Shown here: one piece after another, positions 15,344-23,250 of the stretch
Position numbering within the stretch: position 1 is the stretch's first letter
How the letters are laid out: every line of letters begins with the position of its first letter
DNA from: JBEIFW01 sp044370695
Lineage (GTDB): Bacteria > Actinomycetota > Acidimicrobiia > Acidimicrobiales > Ilumatobacteraceae
Length of the DNA stretch: 37,762 bases
NCBI GenBank assembly: GCA_044370695.1
Contig: JBILVB010000019.1
Location: forward strand, 1-37,762
Direction of reading: 5' to 3'
Notes under the pieces: model-generated
Seen by the model: the letters and a program-made list of their open reading frames with translations, nothing else
Told to the model about the DNA's origin: nothing
Database searches by the model: none
Program-made: the position numbers and the translations under genes

Positions 15344-16528
15344 TCAGGCCGGCCTCGGGCCGAGGGCGGCCTCCACGGCTTGCAGCAACCGGGCCGAGCA
15401 CCCGGACATCGCCACGGGCGGCGAGATGTCCTCCACCACGCGCCGGGCGATCGCGCGCAGCGCCTCGGCCGCCGGCCCGGTGCCGTCGACCACGACGGGC
15501 CGGCCGTGGTCCCCGCCGCTGGCCACCGCGGGCTCGAGCGGGATCTGACCGAGCAGTTCGACACCGATCTCCTCGGCCAGCGCCTGGCCGCCTCCCGCAC
15601 CGAACAGCGGGTACGCGGTGCCGTGTTCGCAGACGAACGCCGACATGTTCTCGATGACGCCGGCGACCCGGAGGAACGATCGCCGGGCCATGTCGGCGGC
15701 CCGGATGGCGACCTTCTGGGCCGACACTGCCGGGGTGGTGACGATCAGCAGGTCGGCACGGGGCAGCATGCGGGCGAGGCCCATCTGGACGTCGCCGGTG
15801 CCGGGGGGCATGTCGATGAAGAGGTAGTCGAGCTCGCCCCATTCGACGTCACGGAGGAACTGTTCGACGGCCTTGGTGAGCATCAGGCCCCGCCACATGA
15901 GCGCCTGGCCTTCGTGCTCGACGAGGTTCCCCGTCGAGACGACCTTGAGTCGGCCGGCGCCCAGGGCCCGCTCGTTGGGCACGATCCGACCCTTTCCGTC
16001 GTCACCCTTGGTGGCGGCGAGCCGATCGGGGATGCCGAGCATCCGGGGCACGGAGAAGCCCCAGATGTCGGCGTCGAGCACCCCGACCACGTAGCCGAGC
16101 GCAGCCACCGCCGCCGCCAGGTTGACGGTCACCGAAGACTTGCCCACCCCACCCTTGCCCGATGCGATGGCCAGGACTCGGGCCGTGGCGGGGATCGCCG
16201 TGTCGGGCGCCTGCTCGCGGGCGTTCCATCGGGCCTTCAGCATCGTGTCGGAACGTTCCTCGGCCGTCATCTCCGACCAGTCGATCACCACCTCCTTCAC
16301 ACCGGGGTGCGTGCCGATGCGCGTCTCCACGTCCTTCTTCAGCTGGGCGCGCAGCGGGCACCCCTTGATCGTGAGCTTGAACGGCACGGTGACGAACCCG
16401 TCGGCGTCGACCCGGACCTCGCCGACCATGCCGAGTTCGACCACGTTGCCGCCGAGCTCGGGGTCCATCACCCCGCGCAGGAGACCGAGGACCTCCTCGA
16501 CGGACGGGGCGGGATGTCGGGGTGCCAC
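15344..16528 (-). CDS. mrp: Mrp/ApbC-type iron-sulfur cluster carrier ATPase
   Basis: 394 residues. An N-terminal MIP18/DUF59 domain (about 8-90, with GCPLR and Cys57) precedes a deviant Walker P-loop ATPase, SGKGGVGKSSVTVNLA at about 123. DADIWGFSVPRMLG and FIDMPPGTGDVQM are the switch and Walker-B-like regions. Family members carry 4Fe-4S clusters to target enzymes. The CxxC near the C-terminus of many homologues is reduced to one Cys here (MSAFVCEHGTAYPLFG). The GTG start at 16528 lies six bases from a TAGAAT -10 box. It is divergent from the SufR-type regulator, with a palindrome between, so control by that regulator is likely. Confidence 0.92.
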   Translation of the reverse strand: MAPRHPAPSVEEVLGLLRGVMDPELGGNVVELGMVGEVRVDADGFVTVPFKLTIKGCPLRAQLKKDVETRIGTHPGVKEVVIDWSEMTAEERSDTMLKARWNAREQAPDTAIPATARVLAIASGKGGVGKSSVTVNLAAAVAALGYVVGVLDADIWGFSVPRMLGIPDRLAATKGDDGKGRIVPNERALGAGRLKVVSTGNLVEHEGQALMWRGLMLTKAVEQFLRDVEWGELDYLFIDMPPGTGDVQMGLARMLPRADLLIVTTPAVSAQKVAIRAADMARRSFLRVAGVIENMSAFVCEHGTAYPLFGAGGGQALAEEIGVELLGQIPLEPAVASGGDHGRPVVVDGTGPAAEALRAIARRVVEDISPPVAMSGCSARLLQAVEAALGPRPA

Positions 16529-16534
16529 GACCGG

Positions 16535-16540
16535 ATTCTA
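16535..16540 (-). promoter_or_regulatory. -10 box for mrp
   Basis: TAGAAT on the reverse strand ends six bases before the GTG at 16528, giving a leaderless-type arrangement. It is among the best -10 matches in the window. Confidence 0.55.
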
Positions 16541-16541
16541 C

Positions 16542-16553
16542 CGGGCTAGCCCG
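16542..16553. promoter_or_regulatory. Perfect 12-bp palindrome, candidate SufR operator
   Basis: CGGGCTAGCCCG is identical to its reverse complement. It lies in the 15 bases between the two divergent -10 boxes, covering the -35 positions of both promoters. A repressor bound here would block both genes. The adjoining regulator is the obvious candidate, but the site is not taken from a known consensus. Confidence 0.45.
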
Positions 16554-16555
16554 TG

Positions 16556-16561
16556 TAAACT
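16556..16561 (+). promoter_or_regulatory. -10 box for sufR-like gene
   Basis: TAAACT ends six bases before the GTG at 16568, in mirror position to the mrp box, implying a leaderless message. Confidence 0.55.
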
Positions 16562-16567
16562 CTCGTC

Positions 16568-17239
16568 GTGCTCCGCGCCGCCCGGTCGCTCCCGTCGCTC
16601 GACGTGCTCAAGACGCTGGGGGACGACACCCGCTACGCGATCTACCAGGAGCTCGCCACCGCGGCGCGGCCGCTGGCGACGGCCGAGGTCGCCGAGGCGA
16701 TGGGACTCCACCCGAACACCGTGCGCCCGCACCTCGAACGGATGCGGGAGGCCGGGCTGGTGGAGGTGCGCACCGACGCGCCCACCGGTGTCGGTCGCCC
16801 GCAGCACCGGTACTCGCTGGCCGCCGAGGCCCCCGCCCCCGAACCGCCCAGCTACCCGATGCTGGCCGGGATGCTCGTGGCGCTCGCCGAGCGCACGGGC
16901 GTGTCGGGCGATGCGGCCGCGGTCGTCGGTCGCGAACAGGGCCGACGCGACGCGTCGTCCTACTCGGCGGCGCCGTCGTGCCTCGAAGCGCTCGTCGACC
17001 GGCTCGACCTCCTGGGCTTCGACCCGTCGGTCGCCGGCGACGCCGCCGGGGAGACGGCCGTGATCGCGTTCACCCACTGCCCGTTCCGCGAGCTCGCCGA
17101 GGCGCACCCGGATCTCGTGTGCGCCCTGCACCGGGGCCTCGTCGAGGGGTTCGTCGCCGAGATGGGCGACGCTTCCCTCGGGCCGTTCCACACCCTCGTC
17201 CACCGAGACCCTTGTCAGGTCTCCCTCGTCAGCCGATAG
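16568..17239 (+). CDS. sufR: SufR-like iron-sulfur-sensing winged-helix repressor
   Basis: 223 residues. The N-terminus is an ArsR/DeoR-like winged helix: LKTLGDDTRYAIYQELA, then AEVAEAMGLHPNTVRPHLERMREAGLVEV. The C-terminal half has cysteines in the SufR arrangement: Cys171 (FTHCPFRELA), Cys185 (PDLVCALHRGLVEG) and Cys216 (DPCQ), spaced 14 and 31, suited to holding an iron-sulfur cluster. SufR proteins repress the suf operon when loaded with cluster. No suf operon is present here; instead the gene faces mrp and is followed 32 bases later by a HesB/ErpA-type carrier gene. The GTG at 16568 is six bases after TAAACT. The symbol is by similarity. Confidence 0.85.
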   Translation: MLRAARSLPSLDVLKTLGDDTRYAIYQELATAARPLATAEVAEAMGLHPNTVRPHLERMREAGLVEVRTDAPTGVGRPQHRYSLAAEAPAPEPPSYPMLAGMLVALAERTGVSGDAAAVVGREQGRRDASSYSAAPSCLEALVDRLDLLGFDPSVAGDAAGETAVIAFTHCPFRELAEAHPDLVCALHRGLVEGFVAEMGDASLGPFHTLVHRDPCQVSLVSR

Positions 17240-17271
17240 CGTTCCGTGCGCCGCACTCCAGGAGGATCACC

Positions 17272-17592
17272 GTGATCGCCCTCACCGATACCGCCGCCGT
17301 CAAGGTCAAGGAGCTGCTCGAGGCCGAGGGCGACACGAGCCTCGCGCTGCGTGTCGCCGTCCGCCCCGGGGGCTGCTCGGGCTTCTCGTACGAGATGTTC
17401 TTCGACTCCGAGGTCGCCGACGACGACGAGCTGGCCACCTTCGGGTCGGTCAAGGTCATCGTCGACCCGTCGAGCTCGCAGCTGCTCACCGGCGCCACGC
17501 TCGACTACAAGGACGGCTTGCAGCAGGCCGGGTTCAGCATCAACAACCCGAACGCCACCCGCTCGTGCGGGTGCGGCCAGTCCTTCAGCTGA
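17272..17592 (+). CDS. HesB/IscA/ErpA-type iron-sulfur carrier
   Basis: 106 residues of the A-type carrier family. The three cluster cysteines are Cys35 in RPGGCSGFSY and Cys99 and Cys101 in the SCGCGQSF end; the 64-residue gap matches the family. Such proteins take clusters from scaffold proteins and hand them to apo-enzymes. A consensus AGGAGG (17260-17265) lies six bases before the GTG at 17272, so unlike its neighbours it has a normal leader. It probably shares the sufR transcript; placement with sufR and mrp makes a small iron-sulfur module. Confidence 0.93.
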   Translation: MIALTDTAAVKVKELLEAEGDTSLALRVAVRPGGCSGFSYEMFFDSEVADDDELATFGSVKVIVDPSSSQLLTGATLDYKDGLQQAGFSINNPNATRSCGCGQSFS

Positions 17593-17613
17593 TCCGAGCG
17601 CACCCGGGCGGCG

Positions 17614-18225
17614 TCAGTCGCCCCGGAAGCGTTGCTCGCGGAACGGGTCGCCGTACATGTGGTAGCCGTTGCGCTCCCAGAAGCCGGGGGTGTCGCCCAT
17701 CCGCAGCTCGAGGGCCCGCAACCACTTGGTGGACTTCCAGAAATAGAGGTGCGGGATGAGCAGCCGCACCGGCCCGCCGTGGATCGGTTCGATGTCCGCG
17801 CCGTCGTACGCGTACGTGACGAGGCAGTCGTCGTGCAGGCAGTCGGCCAGCGGCGTGTTCGCCGTGTAGCCGAACTCGGCGTGCGAGAGCACGTGGGTGA
17901 CGCCGGGGTGCATCCCCGACCGGTCGAACAGGTCGCGGATGCGGACCCCGCGCCAGACCGTGTCGAACTTGGACCACTTGGTGACGCAGTGGATGTCGGT
18001 CGTGATCTCGACCGCCGGCAGCGCCCGTAGCGCGTCGAGATCGATCGTGAACGGGCGCTCGCAGCGTCCCCCGACGGTGAGGTTCCACTCGCCCGGTGCG
18101 TACTCGGGCACGTCGCCGACGTGGAGCACCGGGAACCGGTCGGTCAGGTACTGCCCCGGGGGGAGTCGGGCGGGGTCGTAGCCGCGGCGCGCGACCTCGG
18201 CCCGGTTGCGGTCGAAGAAACCCAT
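17614..18225 (-). CDS. Molybdopterin-dependent oxidoreductase (sulfite oxidase/YedY-like fold)
   Basis: 203 residues of the oxidoreductase molybdopterin-binding domain. GEWNLTVGGRCERPFTIDLDALRALP begins the fold. The molybdenum ligand is probably Cys80 in ITTDIHCVTKWSKFDTVWRGV. GGPVRLLIPHLYFWKSTKWLRALEL is the usual end of the domain. There is no signal peptide, no haem domain and no membrane segment, so it appears to be a soluble cytoplasmic single-domain member. Its substrate is unknown. The ATG at 18225 lies seven bases from CACACT, a weaker -10-like hexamer. It is convergent with the iron-sulfur carrier gene. Confidence 0.85.
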   Translation of the reverse strand: MGFFDRNRAEVARRGYDPARLPPGQYLTDRFPVLHVGDVPEYAPGEWNLTVGGRCERPFTIDLDALRALPAVEITTDIHCVTKWSKFDTVWRGVRIRDLFDRSGMHPGVTHVLSHAEFGYTANTPLADCLHDDCLVTYAYDGADIEPIHGGPVRLLIPHLYFWKSTKWLRALELRMGDTPGFWERNGYHMYGDPFREQRFRGD

Positions 18226-18260
18226 GACGTGGAGTGTGCCGTGCGTGACCGTCGGCGCGC

Positions 18261-18608
18261 TCAGTGGTCGGACGAGTTCACGGTGACGGCGACGAGGAAG
18301 ACGACGTACAGGACGATCAGCGCGATCGCAACGAACCCGAGGATGATGCCGGTGAGGGCCATCCCGCCGCCGGTCAGGGCGCCGTTGGACCGCTTGATGC
18401 GGCTGCGGCTCACGAACCCGAGCACCAGCCCGACGATCGAGGGGACGAAACAGAGTGCGATACCGACGATGCCGCACACCATCGCCGCGATGGCCATGCC
18501 GTCGGTCGTCGGGGTGCTGCGATACGGCCCGTAGCCCGCTGGGGGCGGCGGAGGCGGAGGCGGCGGAGGCGGCGGAGGCAGTGGCGGCATCACGGGTGGT
18601 CCTCCCAT
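18261..18608 (-). CDS. DUF4190-type small membrane protein with poly-proline N-terminus
   Basis: 115 residues. A run of about 15 prolines follows a short N-terminus, then GYGPYRSTPTTDGMAIAAMV leads into two hydrophobic segments, GIVGIALCFVPSIVGLVLG and LTGIILGFVAIALIVLYVV, separated by RSRIKRSNGALTGGG. This is the DUF4190 arrangement common in actinobacteria. The proline tract is encoded by a GGC/GGA-rich repeat (about 18540-18590 on the plus strand) prone to slippage. The function is unknown. The ATG at 18608 lies six bases from TACGAT. It is divergent from the epoxide hydrolase gene. Confidence 0.82.
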   Translation of the reverse strand: MGGPPVMPPLPPPPPPPPPPPPPAGYGPYRSTPTTDGMAIAAMVCGIVGIALCFVPSIVGLVLGFVSRSRIKRSNGALTGGGMALTGIILGFVAIALIVLYVVFLVAVTVNSSDH

Positions 18609-18614
18609 GGGCCG

Positions 18615-18620
18615 ATCGTA
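18615..18620 (-). promoter_or_regulatory. -10 box for DUF4190 gene
   Basis: TACGAT on the reverse strand ends six bases before the ATG at 18608. Confidence 0.45.
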
Positions 18621-18664
18621 GAGGCGGCCGGGCCTCGCCTCGGCCGGCGTCGCAGGCCTCGGGG

Positions 18665-18670
18665 TAGCGT
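18665..18670 (+). promoter_or_regulatory. -10 box for epoxide hydrolase gene
   Basis: TAGCGT ends six bases before the ATG at 18677, in the leaderless position. Confidence 0.45.
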
Positions 18671-18676
18671 CGGGAC

Positions 18677-19675
18677 ATGGGGAGCAACCAGGCCGACGGC
18701 CCACGTCACGGCCTCGCCGACGTCGGCGACGGCATCCGGATCCACTACGTCGAGCAGGGCTCGGGCCCGTTGGTGGTGCTCGTCCACGGGTTTCCCGAGT
18801 CCTGGTACTCCTACCGCCATCAGCTCGCCCCGATCGCCGCTGCCGGTTACCGGGCCGTCGCCATCGACGTGCGGGGGTACGGGCGGTCCTCCAAGCCGGC
18901 GGCGGTCGACGCCTACCGGATGAGCTGCCTCGCCGGTGACGTGCTCGGCGTCGTGCGATCCCTCGGAGCGTCGAGCGCCGTGGTCGTCGGCCACGACTGG
19001 GGGGCGCCGATCGCCTGGAACGCCGCGCAGCACCGCCCCGACGTGTTCCGGGCATTGGCGACGCTGTCGGTTCCGTTCGCCGTGCGGGGCCCGGTGCGGC
19101 CCTCGACGGCGTGGGCGGCGATGGTTCCCCCGGGCGAGGAGTTCTACGTCGGCTACTTCCAGCAGCCCGGTCGGGCCGAAGCCGAACTGCACGACGACAC
19201 GCGGGGTTGGTTGCGGGGCTTCTACTGCAGCGCCTCGGGCGATGCGCCCCCGCCGTCGGCCGCCGGCACGATCGCGACGATCCCGACGGGCCGTCGGATG
19301 CGTGAGCGGTTCTGGGACCCGGGCGAGGCCGACCTGCCGGGATGGCTCACCGTCGACGACCTCGAGTTCTTCGCCGGCGAGTTCGAGCGCACCGGCCTCA
19401 CCGGTGGCCTGAACCGGTACCGCAACGTCGACCGGGACTGGGAGGATGCCGCGTTGCGCGGTGACGTCCCGCTCGCCGTGCCGTACCTGTTCGTCGGAGG
19501 CGACCGCGACGGTCCGACGATCTGGGGCGCGCCTGCGATCGCGGCGTTCGGCACCACGGCACCGCAGTTGTGGCGCAGCGTGATCCTGCCCGGCGTCGGG
19601 CACTGGACCCAGCAGGAGCGACCGGCCGAGGTGAACGAGCACCTGCTCGCGTTCCTCGCCGCCCTCGACGGCTGA
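18677..19675 (+). CDS. Alpha/beta hydrolase, epoxide hydrolase type
   Basis: 332 residues. The oxyanion motif HGFPESW is at about 38-43, the nucleophile is Asp107 in VVVGHDWGAPIAW (the epoxide hydrolase and haloalkane dehalogenase elbow), RGYGRSSKP lies between, and the general base is His309 in LPGVGHWTQQE. HGFPES and a cap domain between about 140 and 260 favour soluble epoxide hydrolase over dehalogenase. Substrate unknown. The downstream sixA gene has its own -10 box, so this is probably a single-gene unit. Confidence 0.88.
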   Translation: MGSNQADGPRHGLADVGDGIRIHYVEQGSGPLVVLVHGFPESWYSYRHQLAPIAAAGYRAVAIDVRGYGRSSKPAAVDAYRMSCLAGDVLGVVRSLGASSAVVVGHDWGAPIAWNAAQHRPDVFRALATLSVPFAVRGPVRPSTAWAAMVPPGEEFYVGYFQQPGRAEAELHDDTRGWLRGFYCSASGDAPPPSAAGTIATIPTGRRMRERFWDPGEADLPGWLTVDDLEFFAGEFERTGLTGGLNRYRNVDRDWEDAALRGDVPLAVPYLFVGGDRDGPTIWGAPAIAAFGTTAPQLWRSVILPGVGHWTQQERPAEVNEHLLAFLAALDG

Positions 19676-19705
19676 GCCCGGATGCCGCTTGCGGGCGGCA
19701 CCGCC

Positions 19706-19711
19706 TACGGT
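19706..19711 (+). promoter_or_regulatory. -10 box for second sixA gene
   Basis: TACGGT ends eight bases before the ATG at 19720, with no ribosome binding site between. Confidence 0.45.
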
Positions 19712-19719
19712 GACCGGCG

Positions 19720-20181
19720 ATGTCGCTGTACCTGGTCCGCCACGCCAAAGCCGGCACCCGGGCGCAGTGGGTCGGTCCGGACGAGGTGCGGCCGCTCACG
19801 GCCAAGGGCCGCCATCAGGCCGATCTACTGGCGGCGCGCTACGCCGGGATACCGGTCAGCCGGGTGCTCTCGAGTCCGTACCTGCGCTGCGTCCAGACCG
19901 TGGAGCCGCTCGCCCGCCAGGCCCGCCGCACGGTCGAGCCGCTCGACTCGCTGGCCGAAGGACGGCCGTTCGCTCCGGTGCTCGAGCTCCTCGCCCTGCT
20001 GCCCGACCACGCCGTGCTGTGCAGTCACGGCGATCTCATCCCCGACGTGATCGCAGCCCTGCAACGCCGGGGCACCGTCGTGGAAGGCCCGGTGGACTGG
20101 CGTAAAGGCGTCACCTGGGTCCTCGAACGCGACGGCGAATCCGTCGTGTGTGCCCGTTCCGTCGCCCCACCGGAGGTCTGA
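19720..20181 (+). CDS. SixA-like histidine phosphatase (copy 2)
   Basis: 153 residues with nucleophile His8 in LYLVRHAKAG, Arg in SSPYLRCVQT and the second His in VLCSHGDLIPD. It aligns without gaps to the protein at 14844, with about 89 identical positions of 153. The differences lie mainly at residues 40-46 and 107-117, so the active-site shell is kept. Copy 1 stands alone, whereas this one is followed by an NTF2-like gene whose GTG lies three bases after its stop, with GGAGG inside the end of this gene. Substrate unknown. Confidence 0.85.
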   Translation: MSLYLVRHAKAGTRAQWVGPDEVRPLTAKGRHQADLLAARYAGIPVSRVLSSPYLRCVQTVEPLARQARRTVEPLDSLAEGRPFAPVLELLALLPDHAVLCSHGDLIPDVIAALQRRGTVVEGPVDWRKGVTWVLERDGESVVCARSVAPPEV

Positions 20182-20184
20182 GCC

Positions 20185-20649
20185 GTGCAGGACGCCCTCG
20201 TCGAGTTGATCGAAGCCCGCGCGATCGAGCAGCTGATGGTCCGCTACGTCGAACGGATCGACGCGAACGACCCCGTCGGCGCGGCGGCGTGCTTCGCTCC
20301 CGACGGCGTCGGGGACTACTGGGGTCTCTACGAGGGCCGGGTCGCCATCGCCGAGCGGCTCAGCGGGATCCTCGACCAGTTCTCCGCCACGAGCCACCAC
20401 CTGTCGAACATCCGCCCGGTGCTCGCCGGCGATCGGGCGACGTCGCTCGCCTACGTGTACGCGTTCCACCGGTACCGGTCCACCAACGAGCCGTTCCACG
20501 TGTGGGGCCGCTGGGTCGACGAACTCGTGAAGCTCGACGGGGAGTGGCTGTTCGCCCGGCGCGAGGTCCATCTCGTCGGCAGCTACCGGGTCGGCGACCG
20601 CGACGCTGAACGGGTGCATCCGGGCCACCCCGGCCGACTCGTGCGCTGA
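20185..20649 (+). CDS. SnoaL/NTF2-like protein
   Basis: 154 residues with the cone-shaped NTF2-like fold of SnoaL-type proteins: IEARAIEQLMVRYVERIDANDPVGAAACFAPDG at the start, then SHHLSNIRPVLAGDRATSLAYVYAFH and RWVDELVKLDGEWLFARREV strands. Relatives include polyketide cyclases, dehydratases and ring-hydroxylating dioxygenase beta-like proteins; the reaction cannot be assigned. The GTG start at 20185 has GGAGG (20172-20176) eight bases before it, so it is translated from the sixA message. Confidence 0.8.
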   Translation: MQDALVELIEARAIEQLMVRYVERIDANDPVGAAACFAPDGVGDYWGLYEGRVAIAERLSGILDQFSATSHHLSNIRPVLAGDRATSLAYVYAFHRYRSTNEPFHVWGRWVDELVKLDGEWLFARREVHLVGSYRVGDRDAERVHPGHPGRLVR

Positions 20650-20688
20650 CGTACTTCGACGGCCCGGCGGCGCCCGGGGTCGTCCCAC

Positions 20689-20694
20689 TAGCGT
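20689..20694 (+). promoter_or_regulatory. -10 box for valS
   Basis: TAGCGT ends nine bases before the ATG at 20704, near-leaderless spacing. Confidence 0.4.
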
Positions 20695-20703
20695 TGGCGC
20701 CCT

Positions 20704-23250
20704 ATGGCGACGGTCCCCGACAAGCCCACGCTCGACGGCATCGAGGAACGCTTCGTTGCGGACTGGGAGGCGGAGGGGATCTACGCGTTCGACCGAGCGG
20801 CGTCGCGCAGCGAGGTCTACGCGGTCGACACGCCGCCGCCCACGGTCTCGGGCTCCCTGCACATGGGTCACGTGTTCAGCTACACGCACACCGACGTGGT
20901 CGCCCGCTACCAGCGGATGCGCGGCCGGTCCGTGTTCTACCCGATGGGATGGGACGACAACGGCCTGCCGACCGAGCGTCGGGTGCAGAACTACTTCGGG
21001 GTGCGCTGCGACCCGGGCCTGGCCTACGTGCCGGGATTCGAGCCGCCCGGGGTGCAGGGCAAGGCCACCGAGCAGGTGCCCGTGAGCCGTCCCAACTTCA
21101 TCGAACTGTGCGAACGGCTCACCCACGACGACGAGAAGGTGTTCGAGGCGTTGTTCCGCCGGCTCGGGCTGTCGGTCGACTGGCGCTACCTCTACACGAC
21201 CATCGGCGACGCGGCCCGCCGCGTGAGCCAGCGCGCCTTCTTGCGCAACCTGGCCCGCGGCGAGGCGTACAGCCAGGAGGCCCCGACCCTCTGGGACGTC
21301 GACTTCCGCACGGCGGTCGCGCAGGCGGAACTGGAGGATCGGGAGCTGCCCGGGGCGTATCACAAGGTGGCGTTCCACCGCACCGACGGGGCAGGTGACG
21401 TCGTGATCGACACCACCCGGCCCGAGTTGCTGGCCTCGTGCGTGGCCATGGTCGCCCACCCCGACGACGCCCGGTACCAGCCGCTGTTCGGGGCCACCGT
21501 GACCACCCCGCTGTTCGGTGTCGAGGTGCCGATCGTCGCGCACCCGCTCGCCGATCCCCACAAGGGCACCGGGGTCGCCATGATCTGCACGTTCGGCGAT
21601 CTCACCGACGTCACCTGGTGGCGGGAGCTGCGCCTGCCCACCCGGGCCACGGTCGGTCGCGACGGGCGGATCCTCCCCGAGGTGCCCGACTGGATCGCCA
21701 CCGCCGGCGGGCGAGCGGCCTACGAAGCGATCGCCGGCCGGACGGTCAAGCAGGCCCAGGCCCGCATCGTGGAGCTCCTGCGCGAGTCGGGCGAGCTGCT
21801 CGGCGAGCCCCGCCCCATCACCCATCCGGTCAAGTTCTTCGAAAAGGGCGATCGACCGCTCGAGATCGTCACCACGCGGCAGTGGTACATCCGCAACGGC
21901 GGCCGCGACGACGTGCTGCGCGAGGCCCTGCAGGAGCGGGGCCGGGCGCTCGCGTGGTTCCCCGAGCACATGTGGCATCGGTACGAGAACTGGGTGGGCG
22001 GCCTCAACGGCGACTGGCTCATCTCGCGCCAGCGGTTCTTCGGTGTCCCGATCCCGCTGTGGTACCCGCTCGGCGCCGACGGCGAGCCCGACTACGACCA
22101 TCCGCTCGTGCCCGCCGAGGCGGCCCTGCCGATCGATCCGTCCACGGACGTTCCCGACGGCTTCACGCAGGACCAGCGGGGCGTGCCGGGCGGATTCGTC
22201 GGCGAAGCCGACGTGATGGACACCTGGGCCACGTCGTCGCTCACCCCGCAGATCGCCGGGCGCTGGGGCGACGACGACGACCTGTTCGCCCGGGTGTTCC
22301 CCATGGACGTGCGGCCCCAGGCGCACGACATCATCCGCACCTGGCTGTTCTCCACGGTGGTGCGCAGCCATTTCGAGCACGACTCGCTGCCGTGGGCCAA
22401 CGCGACGTTGTCGGGGTGGATCCTCGACCCGGACCGCAAGAAGATGTCGAAGTCGAAGGGCAACGTCGTCACGCCGATCGAGCTGTTCGACAAGTACGGC
22501 TCGGATGCCGTGCGGTACTGGGCAGCGTGCGCCCGGCCGGGCACCGACACGGCGTTCGACGAAGGCCAGATGAAGATCGGCCGCAAGCTCGCCACCAAGC
22601 TGCTGAACGTCACCAAGTTCGTCCTCGGGTTCGGCGAACCCGACGGTCCCGTCGAGCTTTCGGACCCGGTCGACGTCGCCGTGCTCAACCGCCTCGCCGA
22701 GCTCTGCGGCGAGGCCACCCGGGCCTTCGACGCCTACGACTACGCCCGGGCGCTCGAGCGGATCGAGGCGTTCTTCTGGTGGTTCTGCGACGACTTCGTC
22801 GAACTGGTGAAGGGTCGGGCGTACGGCGCGCTCGGTCCGGAGCGCCAGGCGTCGGCGGTGGCGGCATTGCGGGCCGTGCTCGCCGATCTGCACAAGCTGT
22901 TCGCCCCGTTCCTCCCGTTCGCCGCCGACGAGGTGTGGCGGTGGTGGCAGGACGGGTCGGTGCACCTGCAACCATGGCCGCTCGACGGCGGGGGCCGGGC
23001 GACGATGGGCGACCAGGCGGTGCTCGACGCGGCGAGCGCGGTGCTGTCCGACATCCGGCGGTCCAAGACCGAGGCCAAGGTCTCGATGCGGGCCGCGGTC
23101 GACCACGTCCACGTGGTGGCGCCCGCGGCGCTGCTCGACGCGCTCGTCCTCGTGCAGGACGACGTGAAGGAGGCGGGCTCGGTCGCAGTGCTCACGTCGG
23201 CGGTCGGCGACACGCTCGCCGTCACCGTTCGACTCGCCGCGGCGGGCTAG
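20704..23250 (+). CDS. valS: Valyl-tRNA synthetase
   Basis: 848 residues, a class I synthetase. The HIGH motif is HMGH at 53-56 within PPPTVSGSLHMGH, the KMSKS loop is 580-584 in KKMSKSKGN, and GWDDNGLPTERRVQNYFGVRCDP is the ValRS-type region after HIGH. The editing domain lies between about 190 and 340, with TTRPELLASC and HPDDARYQPLFG, which hydrolyses mischarged Thr-tRNA. The anticodon-binding helices follow, with FFWWFCDDFVELVKGRAYG. The C-terminal region is short and I see no long coiled coil, compared with about 950 residues in E. coli. It charges tRNA(Val) and is essential. Its TAG stop shares CTAG with the convergent mscS-type gene. Confidence 0.96.
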   Translation: MATVPDKPTLDGIEERFVADWEAEGIYAFDRAASRSEVYAVDTPPPTVSGSLHMGHVFSYTHTDVVARYQRMRGRSVFYPMGWDDNGLPTERRVQNYFGVRCDPGLAYVPGFEPPGVQGKATEQVPVSRPNFIELCERLTHDDEKVFEALFRRLGLSVDWRYLYTTIGDAARRVSQRAFLRNLARGEAYSQEAPTLWDVDFRTAVAQAELEDRELPGAYHKVAFHRTDGAGDVVIDTTRPELLASCVAMVAHPDDARYQPLFGATVTTPLFGVEVPIVAHPLADPHKGTGVAMICTFGDLTDVTWWRELRLPTRATVGRDGRILPEVPDWIATAGGRAAYEAIAGRTVKQAQARIVELLRESGELLGEPRPITHPVKFFEKGDRPLEIVTTRQWYIRNGGRDDVLREALQERGRALAWFPEHMWHRYENWVGGLNGDWLISRQRFFGVPIPLWYPLGADGEPDYDHPLVPAEAALPIDPSTDVPDGFTQDQRGVPGGFVGEADVMDTWATSSLTPQIAGRWGDDDDLFARVFPMDVRPQAHDIIRTWLFSTVVRSHFEHDSLPWANATLSGWILDPDRKKMSKSKGNVVTPIELFDKYGSDAVRYWAACARPGTDTAFDEGQMKIGRKLATKLLNVTKFVLGFGEPDGPVELSDPVDVAVLNRLAELCGEATRAFDAYDYARALERIEAFFWWFCDDFVELVKGRAYGALGPERQASAVAALRAVLADLHKLFAPFLPFAADEVWRWWQDGSVHLQPWPLDGGGRATMGDQAVLDAASAVLSDIRRSKTEAKVSMRAAVDHVHVVAPAALLDALVLVQDDVKEAGSVAVLTSAVGDTLAVTVRLAAAG

